DNA of 18,894 bases from CAZDYP01 sp964509505 (GTDB lineage: Bacteria > Chloroflexota > Anaerolineae > JACRMK01): positions 1 through 18,894 of the forward strand of contig CAZDYP010000096.1 in NCBI GenBank assembly GCA_964509505.1, in the 5' to 3' direction. The stretch's first letter is position 1, and every line of letters starts with the position of its first letter. Made by a program: the position numbers and the translations under genes. Of this stretch, positions 6,896 through 13,776 are shown in pieces. The notes under the pieces are model-generated. The model was not told where the DNA came from. It worked only from the letters and a program-made list of their open reading frames with translations, and did no database searches.

Positions 6896-7792
6896 ATGAA
6901 GAAACTTAGAGGCGCTACCCAATACGTGGTGCAATGGCTGCAGACCGACCACCGCACCAAGCCCAACGATCCATACATCAAGCCATCGTCATTGGCGAGA
7001 GGCTGCTTGCTCTACGTTGCGTTTGAATTACAAGGCAAGCCCAAGCCGGAGTTCGATGCGCGCGTGGGGCGCATCCTCTCGGTTGGTACGGACAGCCATC
7101 GCCGTTTGCAGCGCGCGTTGGAGCGCACATGCTTGGCGCAAGAGGTCTTCTTTGAAGTGCCAGAGTATCGGCTGCATGGTTACTGCGACGGTATTCTCTA
7201 CATTCCGCCCGAGCAAGCCACTGACGACGACATGAGCGGCTTCTGGGCGCTCGAATTCAAGACAACGGCGGCGACCGAGTTTGATAAGCTCAAAGCGGCG
7301 GGCATTCCTAAAGAAGAGCATGTGCGCCAAGCGCAAATTTACTTGTGGGGCATTGATACGCACTACAACCATGCGATTCCGCTTAAGGGCGCGCTCGTCT
7401 ATTACGAGAACCGTGACACATTGGAACACTTAGCGTTTGAGGTGCGGCCCGACCCCATGATGATGGAGGATTTGTTGGCGCGCGTGAAGCAGATGTTGGA
7501 GGGGTTAGCGGAAGGAAAGTTACCTGATGACACATTGCCGCCCGACCATTGGGCGCACGGCTATTGCCCCTATCTCGACATTTGCGAACCGGGACAGAAA
7601 GCCATCGAGTGGCAAAAGAAACAACCCAAGACGCTGCCCGACCAAGTGTTGGCAGACATGATTGCGAAACGCATCGTCGCCAAGAAAGGCGCGGAGAAGA
7701 TGCTCGGAACTACGGGCGAGAATGGCGCAAAGCCAAAGAAGAAAGGCTCGCGGTCGCTGGCGGATTTGATGAAAGATTTGGCGTGGGAGTGA
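6896..7792 (+). CDS. PD-(D/E)XK nuclease, Cas4/RecB-like
   Basis: The ATG at 6896 is chosen because GGAGA (6886-6890) lies 5 nt upstream; a longer reading from 6830 would start inside the palindromic repeat. The product is 298 aa. The catalytic core is visible as H68 (GTDSHRRLQ), D98 (GYCDGIL), E120-F-K122 (ALEFKTT) and the QxxxY-type motif Q146-x2-Y149. Cas4-like Cys are C37 near the N-terminus, then C224 and C230 (GYCPYLDIC). The first Cys of the usual C-terminal trio is His221, so any Fe-S cluster would be incomplete or use His. The C-terminus has a Lys-rich patch (about 263-285). No cas genes or CRISPR array are nearby. I infer that it acts with the HerA-like ATPase on DNA ends. Confidence 0.85.
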   Translation: MKKLRGATQYVVQWLQTDHRTKPNDPYIKPSSLARGCLLYVAFELQGKPKPEFDARVGRILSVGTDSHRRLQRALERTCLAQEVFFEVPEYRLHGYCDGILYIPPEQATDDDMSGFWALEFKTTAATEFDKLKAAGIPKEEHVRQAQIYLWGIDTHYNHAIPLKGALVYYENRDTLEHLAFEVRPDPMMMEDLLARVKQMLEGLAEGKLPDDTLPPDHWAHGYCPYLDICEPGQKAIEWQKKQPKTLPDQVLADMIAKRIVAKKGAEKMLGTTGENGAKPKKKGSRSLADLMKDLAWE

Positions 7793-7828
7793 GCTATATC
7801 TCGTTCTCTGTTTCCTCGCTCCTTGCTT

Positions 7829-8593
7829 TTACCCCACCGTGCTATACCCTCCACTCACGCTGAAAATTTGCCCCGTCATGTACGACGACAAATCTGATGC
7901 GAGGAAGAGTATCGCATTGGCGATATCAATCGGTTGACCAAGACGACGCAATGGATACGCTTTCGCCAACTTCTCTTCGCCGCCTGCCGTCTCGATGAAG
8001 CTCGCCGCACCCGGCGTGTTCGTCGTGCCAGGCGCGACGCCGTTCACTGTGATATTGAAGCGCGCAACTTCTTTTGCGATGGCTTTCGTGAAACCGCCGA
8101 CGCCTGCCTTCGCCGCCGAATAGACCGTCAGCCACGGCTCGCCAATGCGTCCCGCATCCGAAATCAAATTGATGATGCGTCCTGACTTCTGCGCGATCAT
8201 CACATCGAGCACCGCCCGCGTCGCATAAAGCGTGCCGTAGAGCGTGACGCGAATGTCGTTGTCGTAATCTTGTGGCGTCATGTCCTTGAATAGTTTGATC
8301 GTCCAGCGCGCGGCGTTGTTGACAAGAATATCTATGCGCCCGTGCGCGTCGAGCGCCGCTTTGCCCATTGCTTGTGCGCTCTCGAAGTTTGTGATGTCAG
8401 CGCGCACACCAATCGCGCGCACACCCAACGCCTCAATCTCTTGAGCAACGGCTTGCGCGCTCGCCTCATCAATGTCAGCAATGGTCAACGCCGCGCCTGC
8501 CTTTGCCAACAACAATGCTGTCTCACGTCCAATACCACGCCCGCCGCCCGTGATGAGCGCGCTCTTGCCACTTAAGTCAATCGTGACTGCCAT
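7829..8593 (-). CDS. Short-chain dehydrogenase/reductase (SDR), classical
   Basis: This 254-aa Rossmann-fold oxidoreductase has the cofactor motif TGGGRGIG (15-22), D40 at the end of beta-2 (favours NAD(H)), NNA (92-94), S145, and the Y158-x3-K162 catalytic pair (YSAAK). It also has PGTTNTPGA after beta-6 and a C-terminal SGGY. The Asn of the usual SDR tetrad is replaced: the segment reads IRVTLYGT where VNL is typical. The start is ATG 8593, with GAGG 5 nt upstream; a GTG two codons earlier is less well placed. It is downstream of the mpg gene on the same strand with a 66-bp gap filled by a repeat. The substrate cannot be told. Confidence 0.9.
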   Translation of the reverse strand: MAVTIDLSGKSALITGGGRGIGRETALLLAKAGAALTIADIDEASAQAVAQEIEALGVRAIGVRADITNFESAQAMGKAALDAHGRIDILVNNAARWTIKLFKDMTPQDYDNDIRVTLYGTLYATRAVLDVMIAQKSGRIINLISDAGRIGEPWLTVYSAAKAGVGGFTKAIAKEVARFNITVNGVAPGTTNTPGAASFIETAGGEEKLAKAYPLRRLGQPIDIANAILFLASDLSSYMTGQIFSVSGGYSTVG

Positions 8594-8606
8594 AGACACC
8601 TCGCTT

Positions 8607-8680
8607 TAATAGTCATTGGGTAATGAGTAATTAGTCATTGGGGGCAAGTCCATCACCCATTACCCACTACCAATTACTAA
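8607..8680. repeat. AT-rich palindromic repeat that supplies the end of the mpg reading frame
   Basis: TAGTCATTGGG occurs twice as a direct repeat (8610-8620 and 8632-8642). The stretch from about 8655 to 8680 is an imperfect inverted copy of the left half (rc TTAGTAATTGGTAGTGGG). The stop codon and last residues of the mpg gene (VIGSG) lie within it, so the element probably inserted at the gene's 3' end. Confidence 0.6.
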
Positions 8681-9226
8681 AAACCGCCACAACCGCTCGC
8701 GATCTCTCGGCGCGGCGCTGTTGATACCAATGCGTGGTGTGCGGCGCACGCACGCGTCAGGAACACCTACGCTACGTTCGATGAACAGCTCGTCGTCCGT
8801 CACCAAATCAATGCCATTGAATGTTTGGTCAATCGCCAACGCTTGGCACAGTTTCGCGGGCCCATCTGCCAATGGCTCGCGCCCGCGCAAACGTCGCATG
8901 GTCTCGACGCCCTCTTGTGGCGCAATGGCGCGAATCAGCACCGCCGCAGGGAAATCCGCGCGCTCAGTCACGGCGTTCAACAGCCAGTGCATCCCATACG
9001 TGAAATAAACGTAGGTGTGTCCCGCCTCACGATACATGGCCTCCGTGCGCGCTGTGCGCCCATGCGCCGCATGACACGCCGTATCCCCCTCGCCAATGTA
9101 TGCTTCGCATTCGACGATGAGGCCGCTCAACCGCTCGCCCCGATAGAGCCGCACGAGCCGTTGTCCCAACAAATCGCGCGCGACCTGTAGCGTTGGGCGC
9201 GCGAAAAAATCGCGAGTGAGTCGCAT
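8660..9226 (-). CDS. mpg: 3-methyladenine DNA glycosylase (AAG/MPG family)
   Basis: This monofunctional base-excision repair enzyme removes alkylated and deaminated purines. The start is ATG 9226, giving 188 aa, the usual family size; it begins with the typical LTRDFFARPTLQVARDLLG. A longer reading from 9376 adds 50 residues with no family character. The catalytic Glu is E41 in IVECEAYIG. H52 (DTACH) and the YVYFTYGMHWLLN segment (72-84) form the base pocket and intercalating region. LADGPAKLCQAL (119-130) is a conserved late motif. The last five residues (VIGSG) come from a repeat. It probably shares a transcript with the SDR gene downstream, though nothing suggests a shared function. Confidence 0.93.
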   Translation of the reverse strand: MRLTRDFFARPTLQVARDLLGQRLVRLYRGERLSGLIVECEAYIGEGDTACHAAHGRTARTEAMYREAGHTYVYFTYGMHWLLNAVTERADFPAAVLIRAIAPQEGVETMRRLRGREPLADGPAKLCQALAIDQTFNGIDLVTDDELFIERSVGVPDACVRRTPRIGINSAAPRDRERLWRFLVIGSG

Positions 9227-9563
9227 CGTTAAATCCAATCCTGCGAATAAGTCAGACCAGTTGAGTGCAACAACGCCTCGCGCGCATTCTACCATAGCGG
9301 CGGAAGATACAGAAACCGCTTCGCACCCGAAGGGCTTCAAAGACCCTTTCGACTTGAATCTCTTCTCTATTGACAATCTGCCATTTTGCGGTATCGTCTA
9401 TCCAACAAAATGGCTCTACCGATGTTAGTGTGGAATGCGCGCGCAGGACTCCCTACGGTCGCACATCCCGCGCGTGCGTGGTGGCTGTGACCATCCATCA
9501 CAAGCGTTCTACAGCCAAGCCAGCAGCCCCAACAAAATCCAAAGAGTTTCCGCGAGCTAAAGT
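9227..9563. other. Divergent intergenic region between mpg and the PP2C gene
   Basis: No gene is supported. The region contains a small hairpin CGAAGGG/CCCTTTCG (9328-9351), a + strand promoter with an overlapping dyad (9370-9413), and a GC-rich stretch with imperfect dyad symmetry (about 9434-9480). No mpg promoter is obvious. Confidence 0.5.
9370..9413 (+). promoter_or_regulatory. Candidate promoter with dyad, upstream of the PP2C gene
   Basis: TTGACA (9370-9375), a 16-bp spacer and TATCGT (9392-9397) form a moderate promoter. An 8-bp inverted repeat, CCATTTTG (9381-9388) and CAAAATGG (9406-9413), brackets the -10 and the predicted start point. That is where an operator would lie. The leader to the ATG would be about 160 nt. 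Confidence 0.4.
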
Positions 9564-10430
9564 ATGCCCACTAATGATTTTTCTTTCTTTCGCCCCAAAA
9601 ACGCCGAACTGGTTGCGGAGCCTGCAGCTGTTTCCTCTGTAGCCGATGGCGAAGCTTCAGCACGCCCCCAAATTTCGCTTGTCACTGGATGGCTAAGCGA
9701 TGTAGGCCGCGCACGTGAACTGAACGAAGATGCGTTATTCGCGTTGACCACAGAATTTCAACAAGGCGATCAAATCAATGCGATTGGCGTCTTCGCCGTG
9801 GCGGATGGAATGGGCGGGTATGAGCATGGCGAGAAAGCCAGCGCGCTGGCCATACACACAGCCGCAAACAGTTTGCTATGGAATCTTGTCACACCCACGT
9901 TGCATGGCGAACGCAGCGACGTGCCTTTGTTTGAAATCATGCGAGAAGCAACCTTGACGGCGCATACACAGGTACGCAAACAGATCTTGGGCGCTGGCAC
10001 GACGTTGACGTTGGCTGTCATTGTGGAGAATAGCCTCGCCGTCACGTTCGTGGGCGACACACGAGCTTACCTCTATGCTGATGGGCAACTGAAACAAATC
10101 ACGATTGACCATACTCTAGCGCAACGGCTGACCGATATTGGTCAACCGATCTCAGCAGAAACTATGGGTAACTTGAGTCGCAGTTTGTTATTGCGCGCAT
10201 TAGGGCAAAGCGAAGAGTTAGAGGTGGATTTCCACTTTGGCGCTTTCGAGTCAGGGCATCGGCTGTTGATTTGCTCAGATGGGTTGTGGGGCTATGTTGC
10301 TCACGAGTCACTCGAACGCCTTGTGCGCGAGGCGGTGGAGCCACAAGTGGCTTGTCAAGAGCTCATTCGTTTGGCTAATGCCGCTGGCGGGCCTGACAAC
10401 ATCACGGCTATCTTAGTGGTAGCGCGCTGA
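9564..10430 (+). CDS. PP2C-family serine/threonine protein phosphatase
   Basis: This 288-aa metal-dependent phosphatase (PphA/Stp1-like) starts with about 40 residues of unknown role, then the PP2C fold. Metal ligands are visible: NED (54-56), ADGMGGYEHGE (80-90, with D81), CSDGLWGYV (237-245, with D239) and GGPDN (275-279, with D278). AGTTL and VGDTRAY, typical of the family, are present. It has no signal peptide or transmembrane helix, so it is cytosolic. Bacterial PP2C enzymes usually reverse Ser/Thr kinase signalling; no kinase is in this window. There is no strong SD before the ATG. It precedes rpsO on the same strand, but rpsO has its own promoter. Confidence 0.92.
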   Translation: MPTNDFSFFRPKNAELVAEPAAVSSVADGEASARPQISLVTGWLSDVGRARELNEDALFALTTEFQQGDQINAIGVFAVADGMGGYEHGEKASALAIHTAANSLLWNLVTPTLHGERSDVPLFEIMREATLTAHTQVRKQILGAGTTLTLAVIVENSLAVTFVGDTRAYLYADGQLKQITIDHTLAQRLTDIGQPISAETMGNLSRSLLLRALGQSEELEVDFHFGAFESGHRLLICSDGLWGYVAHESLERLVREAVEPQVACQELIRLANAAGGPDNITAILVVAR

Positions 10431-10539
10431 GTAACTCACACTTTGCCAATCTAACCTTGCGAAGGGGTTAGACAAGGAAGCTCCATTTCAAAGCCAAGCA
10501 TTATTCAATAGTCATTTTATGGCGTTGCGCGAAGCTCTT

Positions 10540-10568
10540 TTGCTGGAATCGCCTTTATCTTGTATAAT
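10540..10568 (+). promoter_or_regulatory. rpsO promoter
   Basis: TTGCTG (10540-10545), a 17-bp spacer and a perfect TATAAT (10563-10568) give a strong sigma-70-type promoter. The leader would be about 43 nt and includes AGGAGG at 10608-10613. Confidence 0.8.
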
Positions 10569-10617
10569 AGCTCTCCGCAGTTGAGCGTATTGGCGTTAAT
10601 TCAGACAAGGAGGATCT

Positions 10618-10887
10618 GTGGCCCTAAAAGGCACCGCAAAAGGCAACGTGATTCAACAATACCATATCCATGCCAACGATACAGGCTCGCCCGAAGTGCA
10701 AATCGCGCTTCTGACGACCCGCATTAACCAACTAATCGAACATCTGAAAACCCACAAGAAGGATCATGGATCACGTCATGGACTGCTGAAATTGGTCGGC
10801 CAACGTCGGCGGCATCTGACCTATCTCAGCAAGAAGGATGCGAATCGCTATAAGGAAATCGTTGGCAAACTAGGTTTGCGAAAGTAA
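10618..10887 (+). CDS. rpsO: 30S ribosomal protein S15
   Basis: The 89-aa product has the full length of S15, which binds 16S rRNA in the platform of the small subunit early in assembly. Recognisable blocks are DTGSPEVQIALLT, INQLIEHLKTHKKDHGSRHGLL and LVGQRRRHLTYL. The start is GTG at 10618 with a near-ideal SD (AAGGAGG) 4 nt before it. The next gene is pnp, the common bacterial rpsO-pnp order. Here a strong terminator and about 500 bp separate them, so the link is looser than usual. Confidence 0.98.
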   Translation: MALKGTAKGNVIQQYHIHANDTGSPEVQIALLTTRINQLIEHLKTHKKDHGSRHGLLKLVGQRRRHLTYLSKKDANRYKEIVGKLGLRK

Positions 10888-10989
10888 AGAATAACCCCTA
10901 GTCAGTGTCCAGTGTGCCATCATCGCGTAGCAAGGTATGTTTAGTTTGAAATAACAATGCCTTCAACTCTACTATGTTGAAGGAACAGG

Positions 10990-11047
10990 CGAGTAGAGGT
11001 AACAGCGAAGCGGTGTGTTTAGTTCGTTGTACCCCTACTCGTTTTTT
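10990..11047 (+). terminator. rpsO terminator
   Basis: CGAGTAG-A-GGTA-A-CAGCGAA (10990-11009) pairs with TTCGTTG-TACC-C-CTACTCG (11023-11041) to give about 18 bp, broken by one mismatch and one bulge, around a 13-nt loop. TTTTTT follows directly (11042-11047). This should end most rpsO transcripts. Confidence 0.85.
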
Positions 11048-11248
11048 GTTACGCAACAAGGAGGTTATCTCAGATAGCATATCGTTCTAGCGTCAATAAC
11101 GTCTCGTAAGCGTACCAACCGCCTTGGAGGTCTAGGAATTGGAGAGTGCATCCAACTCCCCCACCCCTCACCTATCCCAATATAGCCTGAACAAGAGAGG
11201 GAGTGTCAGTTGGGTTCAGTTTCCAGTCCCTGACTTCTGAGGCTACCT

Positions 11249-11317
11249 TAGTCACATAGTCACTTAGTCTTGGAGTCGCTTAGTCGTTTAGTCACCCAGT
11301 CGCTTAGTCGCTTAATC
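11249..11317. repeat. Short tandem array of TAGTCNNT units
   Basis: Eight or nine degenerate units with a period of 7-9 bp (such as TAGTCACT, TAGTCGCT, TAGTCGTT) follow each other upstream of pnp. There is no spacer structure, so it is not CRISPR. GACGAGTGACTAAC, found on both sides of the repeat near 18.3 kb, is the same motif in reverse (GTTAGTCACT). Confidence 0.7.
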
Positions 11318-11405
11318 AAGCTCGCTCGCCAAGCGACCAGGTAACCCAGCTACTAGACGACAATATGACCAAATGATTACGTGACCAAATTTCAGGAGTC
11401 ATTTC

Positions 11406-13634
11406 ATGGAAAAAACCTATTCCGCCACGATTGGCGACCAAACTATCCACATTGCCACAGGCAAATTAGCAGGACTGGCGGGCGGCGCCGTTACCGTGCG
11501 CGTAGGCGACACGGTAGTGCTAGTCACCGCCACCGCCAGCAAAGAGCCACGCCCCGACATTGATTTCTTCCCGCTGCAAGTTGAGTTTGAGGAGCGCCTC
11601 TACGCTGCAGGCCGTATCCCCGGCTCGTTCTTCCGACGTGAAGGCCGTCCCAGCGAAGCCGCAATCCTTGTCGCGCGCTTGATTGACCGTCCACTGCGCC
11701 CCCTCTTCCCCAAAGATTTCCGCAACGACGTGCAAGTCATCGCCACCACGATTTCGTACGACATTCAAAATTATCTCGACATCCCCGCCATCATCGGCGC
11801 GTCCGCCGCATTGATGATCAGCGACATCCCATTTTACGGACCCATCGGCGCGGTGCGCGTCGGTCTCATAGACGGCCACTTCGTGATGAACCCCACCGCC
11901 GATCAGATGGATAAGTCCACACTCGATTTGCGGATGGCTGGCACCGCCGATGCGATTTTGATGGTCGAGTGCGGCGCGCATGAGATACCCGAAGAGGTGA
12001 TACTGCAGGCGCTGGCGGCGGGACATGAGGCGATGCAAGGCCTGATTGCTATGCAGAACCAAATGGCGCAAGAGATCGGCAAACCCAAGGCGGCTTACAA
12101 AGGCGCGACCACCAAAACTGCAGTGCATGAAAGCGTCAAAGCGCAAATTGGCACACGCATCAGCGATGTCCTCTCGCAAGGTCTATCGAAAGAAGCGCGC
12201 GAGGCGGCGATTGATACCATCGAAGATGAAGTTGTCGCCGCATTGACTACACATGATCCTGCTGATGTGAAAGCCAGCTTTGAGTCCGCGCTCAAGACCG
12301 CCGTCCGCAATGCCATTCTCGACGAAGGCAAACGTCCTGACGGACGCGGTCTCAAAGACATTCGCCCCATCACCTGCGAAACGGGTTTGTCGCCCCGCGC
12401 TCATGGGTCTGGCTTGTTCACGCGCGGACAAACGCAAGTTCTTTCGATTGTCACGCTTGGCACGAGCAGCGAGGAGCAAGAGCTCGACGGCTTACGTCCT
12501 GAAAGCTCGAAGCGTTACATGCACCATTACAACTTCCCGCCATTCAGCACGGGCGAAGCTTATGCAATGCGCGGTCCCCGTCGCCGCGAGATTGGTCATG
12601 GCGCGTTGGCAGAGACGGCGCTGCGTTACGTCATCCCCGATAAAGATGTGTTCCCCTATGCGATTCGCGTCGTGTCGGAAGTCCTGTCGTCCAATGGCTC
12701 GACTTCGATGGGCTCGGTGTGCGGCAGCACATTGGCGCTGATGGATGCAGGCGTGCCCATCAGCGCGCCGGTCGCAGGTGTGGCGATGGGGCTCGTGACG
12801 CGTGAGGATGGCAAGTACGCCGTGTTGAGCGACATTCAAGGGATGGAGGACGCGCTCGGCGACATGGACTTCAAAGTTGCAGGCACGGCAAAGGGCATCA
12901 CCGCATTGCAGATGGACATCAAGATTCGCGGCTTGAGCCAAACGATTATGGCGCAAGCGTTGGCGCAAGCGCGCGAAGGGCGCATGCACATCATGGAGAA
13001 GATGCTCGCCGCGATTGACAAACCGCGCACTGACCTCAGCCAGTTCGCGCCACGCATCACCATCATCAAGATTGATCCAGAGAAGATCGGCAAGGTTATC
13101 GGTCCAGGCGGCAAGACGATTCGCAGCATCACCGAACAGTTCGGCGTCAAGATTGACATCGAAGAAGACGGCTCGGTGCATATCGCGTCGGTGGATAGCG
13201 AGGGCGCGTCGGCCGCGGTGGCAATGATTCGCGGTATGACCGATGACGCGAAGATCGGCGACATCTACACAGGCAAAGTGACGCGCGTTGCAGACTTCGG
13301 CGCATTCGTGGAGATTTTGCCCGGCGTGGATGGCATGGTGCATATCTCGCAGCTCGCCGACTATCGCGTGAATCGCGTCGAGGATGTCGTGAAGCTCGGC
13401 GACGAGCTGACCGTGATGGTGATTGACATTGACCCTGCGGGGAAGATTCGTCTCTCGCGTCAAGCGGTGCTCGAAGGTTGGACGGCGGAGGAAGCGCGTG
13501 AGCGTGACCGCAAGCCGTCGAGCGGCGGCTCGCGCGGCGGTGGTGATCGTGGCCCGCGTGGTGGTGGTGACCGTGGCCCACGGGGCGGCGGCGGACGCGA
13601 CACTGCGCGGATGAGTGAGCGCGGAAGACGCTAA
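11406..13634 (+). CDS. pnp: Polyribonucleotide nucleotidyltransferase (PNPase)
   Basis: This phosphorolytic 3'-5' exoribonuclease acts in RNA turnover as a ring-shaped trimer. The 742-aa product has the full layout: first RNase PH domain (about 10-140; EFEERLYAAGRIPGSFFRRE), a helical linker, second RNase PH domain from RPDGRGL (about 307), and the catalytic stretch SDIQGMEDALGDMDFKVAGT (about 475-495) with its conserved Asp residues. A KH domain with GPGG (about 568) and an S1 domain (about 617-690; GAFVEILPGVDGMVHIS) follow. The C-terminal tail of about 40 residues is Gly/Arg-rich, with GGGDRGPR repeated in tandem. The ATG at 11406 has AGGAG 8 nt upstream. It ends at a terminator shared with the opposing transporter gene. 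Confidence 0.98.
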   Translation: MEKTYSATIGDQTIHIATGKLAGLAGGAVTVRVGDTVVLVTATASKEPRPDIDFFPLQVEFEERLYAAGRIPGSFFRREGRPSEAAILVARLIDRPLRPLFPKDFRNDVQVIATTISYDIQNYLDIPAIIGASAALMISDIPFYGPIGAVRVGLIDGHFVMNPTADQMDKSTLDLRMAGTADAILMVECGAHEIPEEVILQALAAGHEAMQGLIAMQNQMAQEIGKPKAAYKGATTKTAVHESVKAQIGTRISDVLSQGLSKEAREAAIDTIEDEVVAALTTHDPADVKASFESALKTAVRNAILDEGKRPDGRGLKDIRPITCETGLSPRAHGSGLFTRGQTQVLSIVTLGTSSEEQELDGLRPESSKRYMHHYNFPPFSTGEAYAMRGPRRREIGHGALAETALRYVIPDKDVFPYAIRVVSEVLSSNGSTSMGSVCGSTLALMDAGVPISAPVAGVAMGLVTREDGKYAVLSDIQGMEDALGDMDFKVAGTAKGITALQMDIKIRGLSQTIMAQALAQAREGRMHIMEKMLAAIDKPRTDLSQFAPRITIIKIDPEKIGKVIGPGGKTIRSITEQFGVKIDIEEDGSVHIASVDSEGASAAVAMIRGMTDDAKIGDIYTGKVTRVADFGAFVEILPGVDGMVHISQLADYRVNRVEDVVKLGDELTVMVIDIDPAGKIRLSRQAVLEGWTAEEARERDRKPSSGGSRGGGDRGPRGGGDRGPRGGGGRDTARMSERGRR

Positions 13635-13694
13635 ACGTCCAAATGAACACAGCAACGAATTGAGAAAAGAGCGGAGAACAAATCGAATAAAGCA

Positions 13695-13735
13695 AAACGC
13701 TCCGACAACTTTAGTGTTGTCGGAGCGTTTGTTTT
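13695..13735. terminator. Bidirectional terminator between pnp and the transporter gene
   Basis: A perfect 15-bp stem joins AAACGCTCCGACAAC (13695-13709) and GTTGTCGGAGCGTTT (13716-13730) around the loop TTTAGT. T-rich runs follow on both strands (TTTGTTTT on +, CGTTTTGCTTTATT on -). It serves the converging pnp and acylase-phosphatase-transporter transcripts. Confidence 0.93.
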
Positions 13736-13776
13736 ATATGAATCATTCGGTGTTGTCTGCATTTGGTATAGTGCTG

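Larger units (their letters stand above)
10888..11405. other. Long spacer between rpsO and pnp
   Basis: There is no gene in this stretch. It holds a hairpin CCTTCAAC/GTTGAAGG (10960-10967 and 10976-10983), the rpsO terminator (10990-11047), an isolated AAGGAGG near 11058 with no start codon at a useful distance, an AGTC tandem array (11249-11317), and the direct repeat TGACCAAAT (11366-11374 and 11382-11390) just before pnp. A pnp promoter must lie after 11047, but I cannot place one. Confidence 0.6.

Noticed and set aside
9227..9376. Fifty extra N-terminal residues on the mpg product
   Set aside because: Family members start close to LTRDFF; the added part shows no conservation and covers the likely promoter side of the gene.
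10461..10481. Terminator after the PP2C gene (CTAACC/GGTTAG)
   Set aside because: The stem is short and interrupted, and no T run follows.
11249..11317. CRISPR array upstream of pnp
   Set aside because: Units are only 7-9 bp and directly adjacent, with no repeat-spacer pattern; no cas operon accompanies it and the Cas4-like gene is elsewhere.
12492..13655. A 387-codon open frame on the - strand across pnp
   Set aside because: It lies opposite a certain gene, is His/Arg-rich and has no family character; this is a GC-codon shadow.
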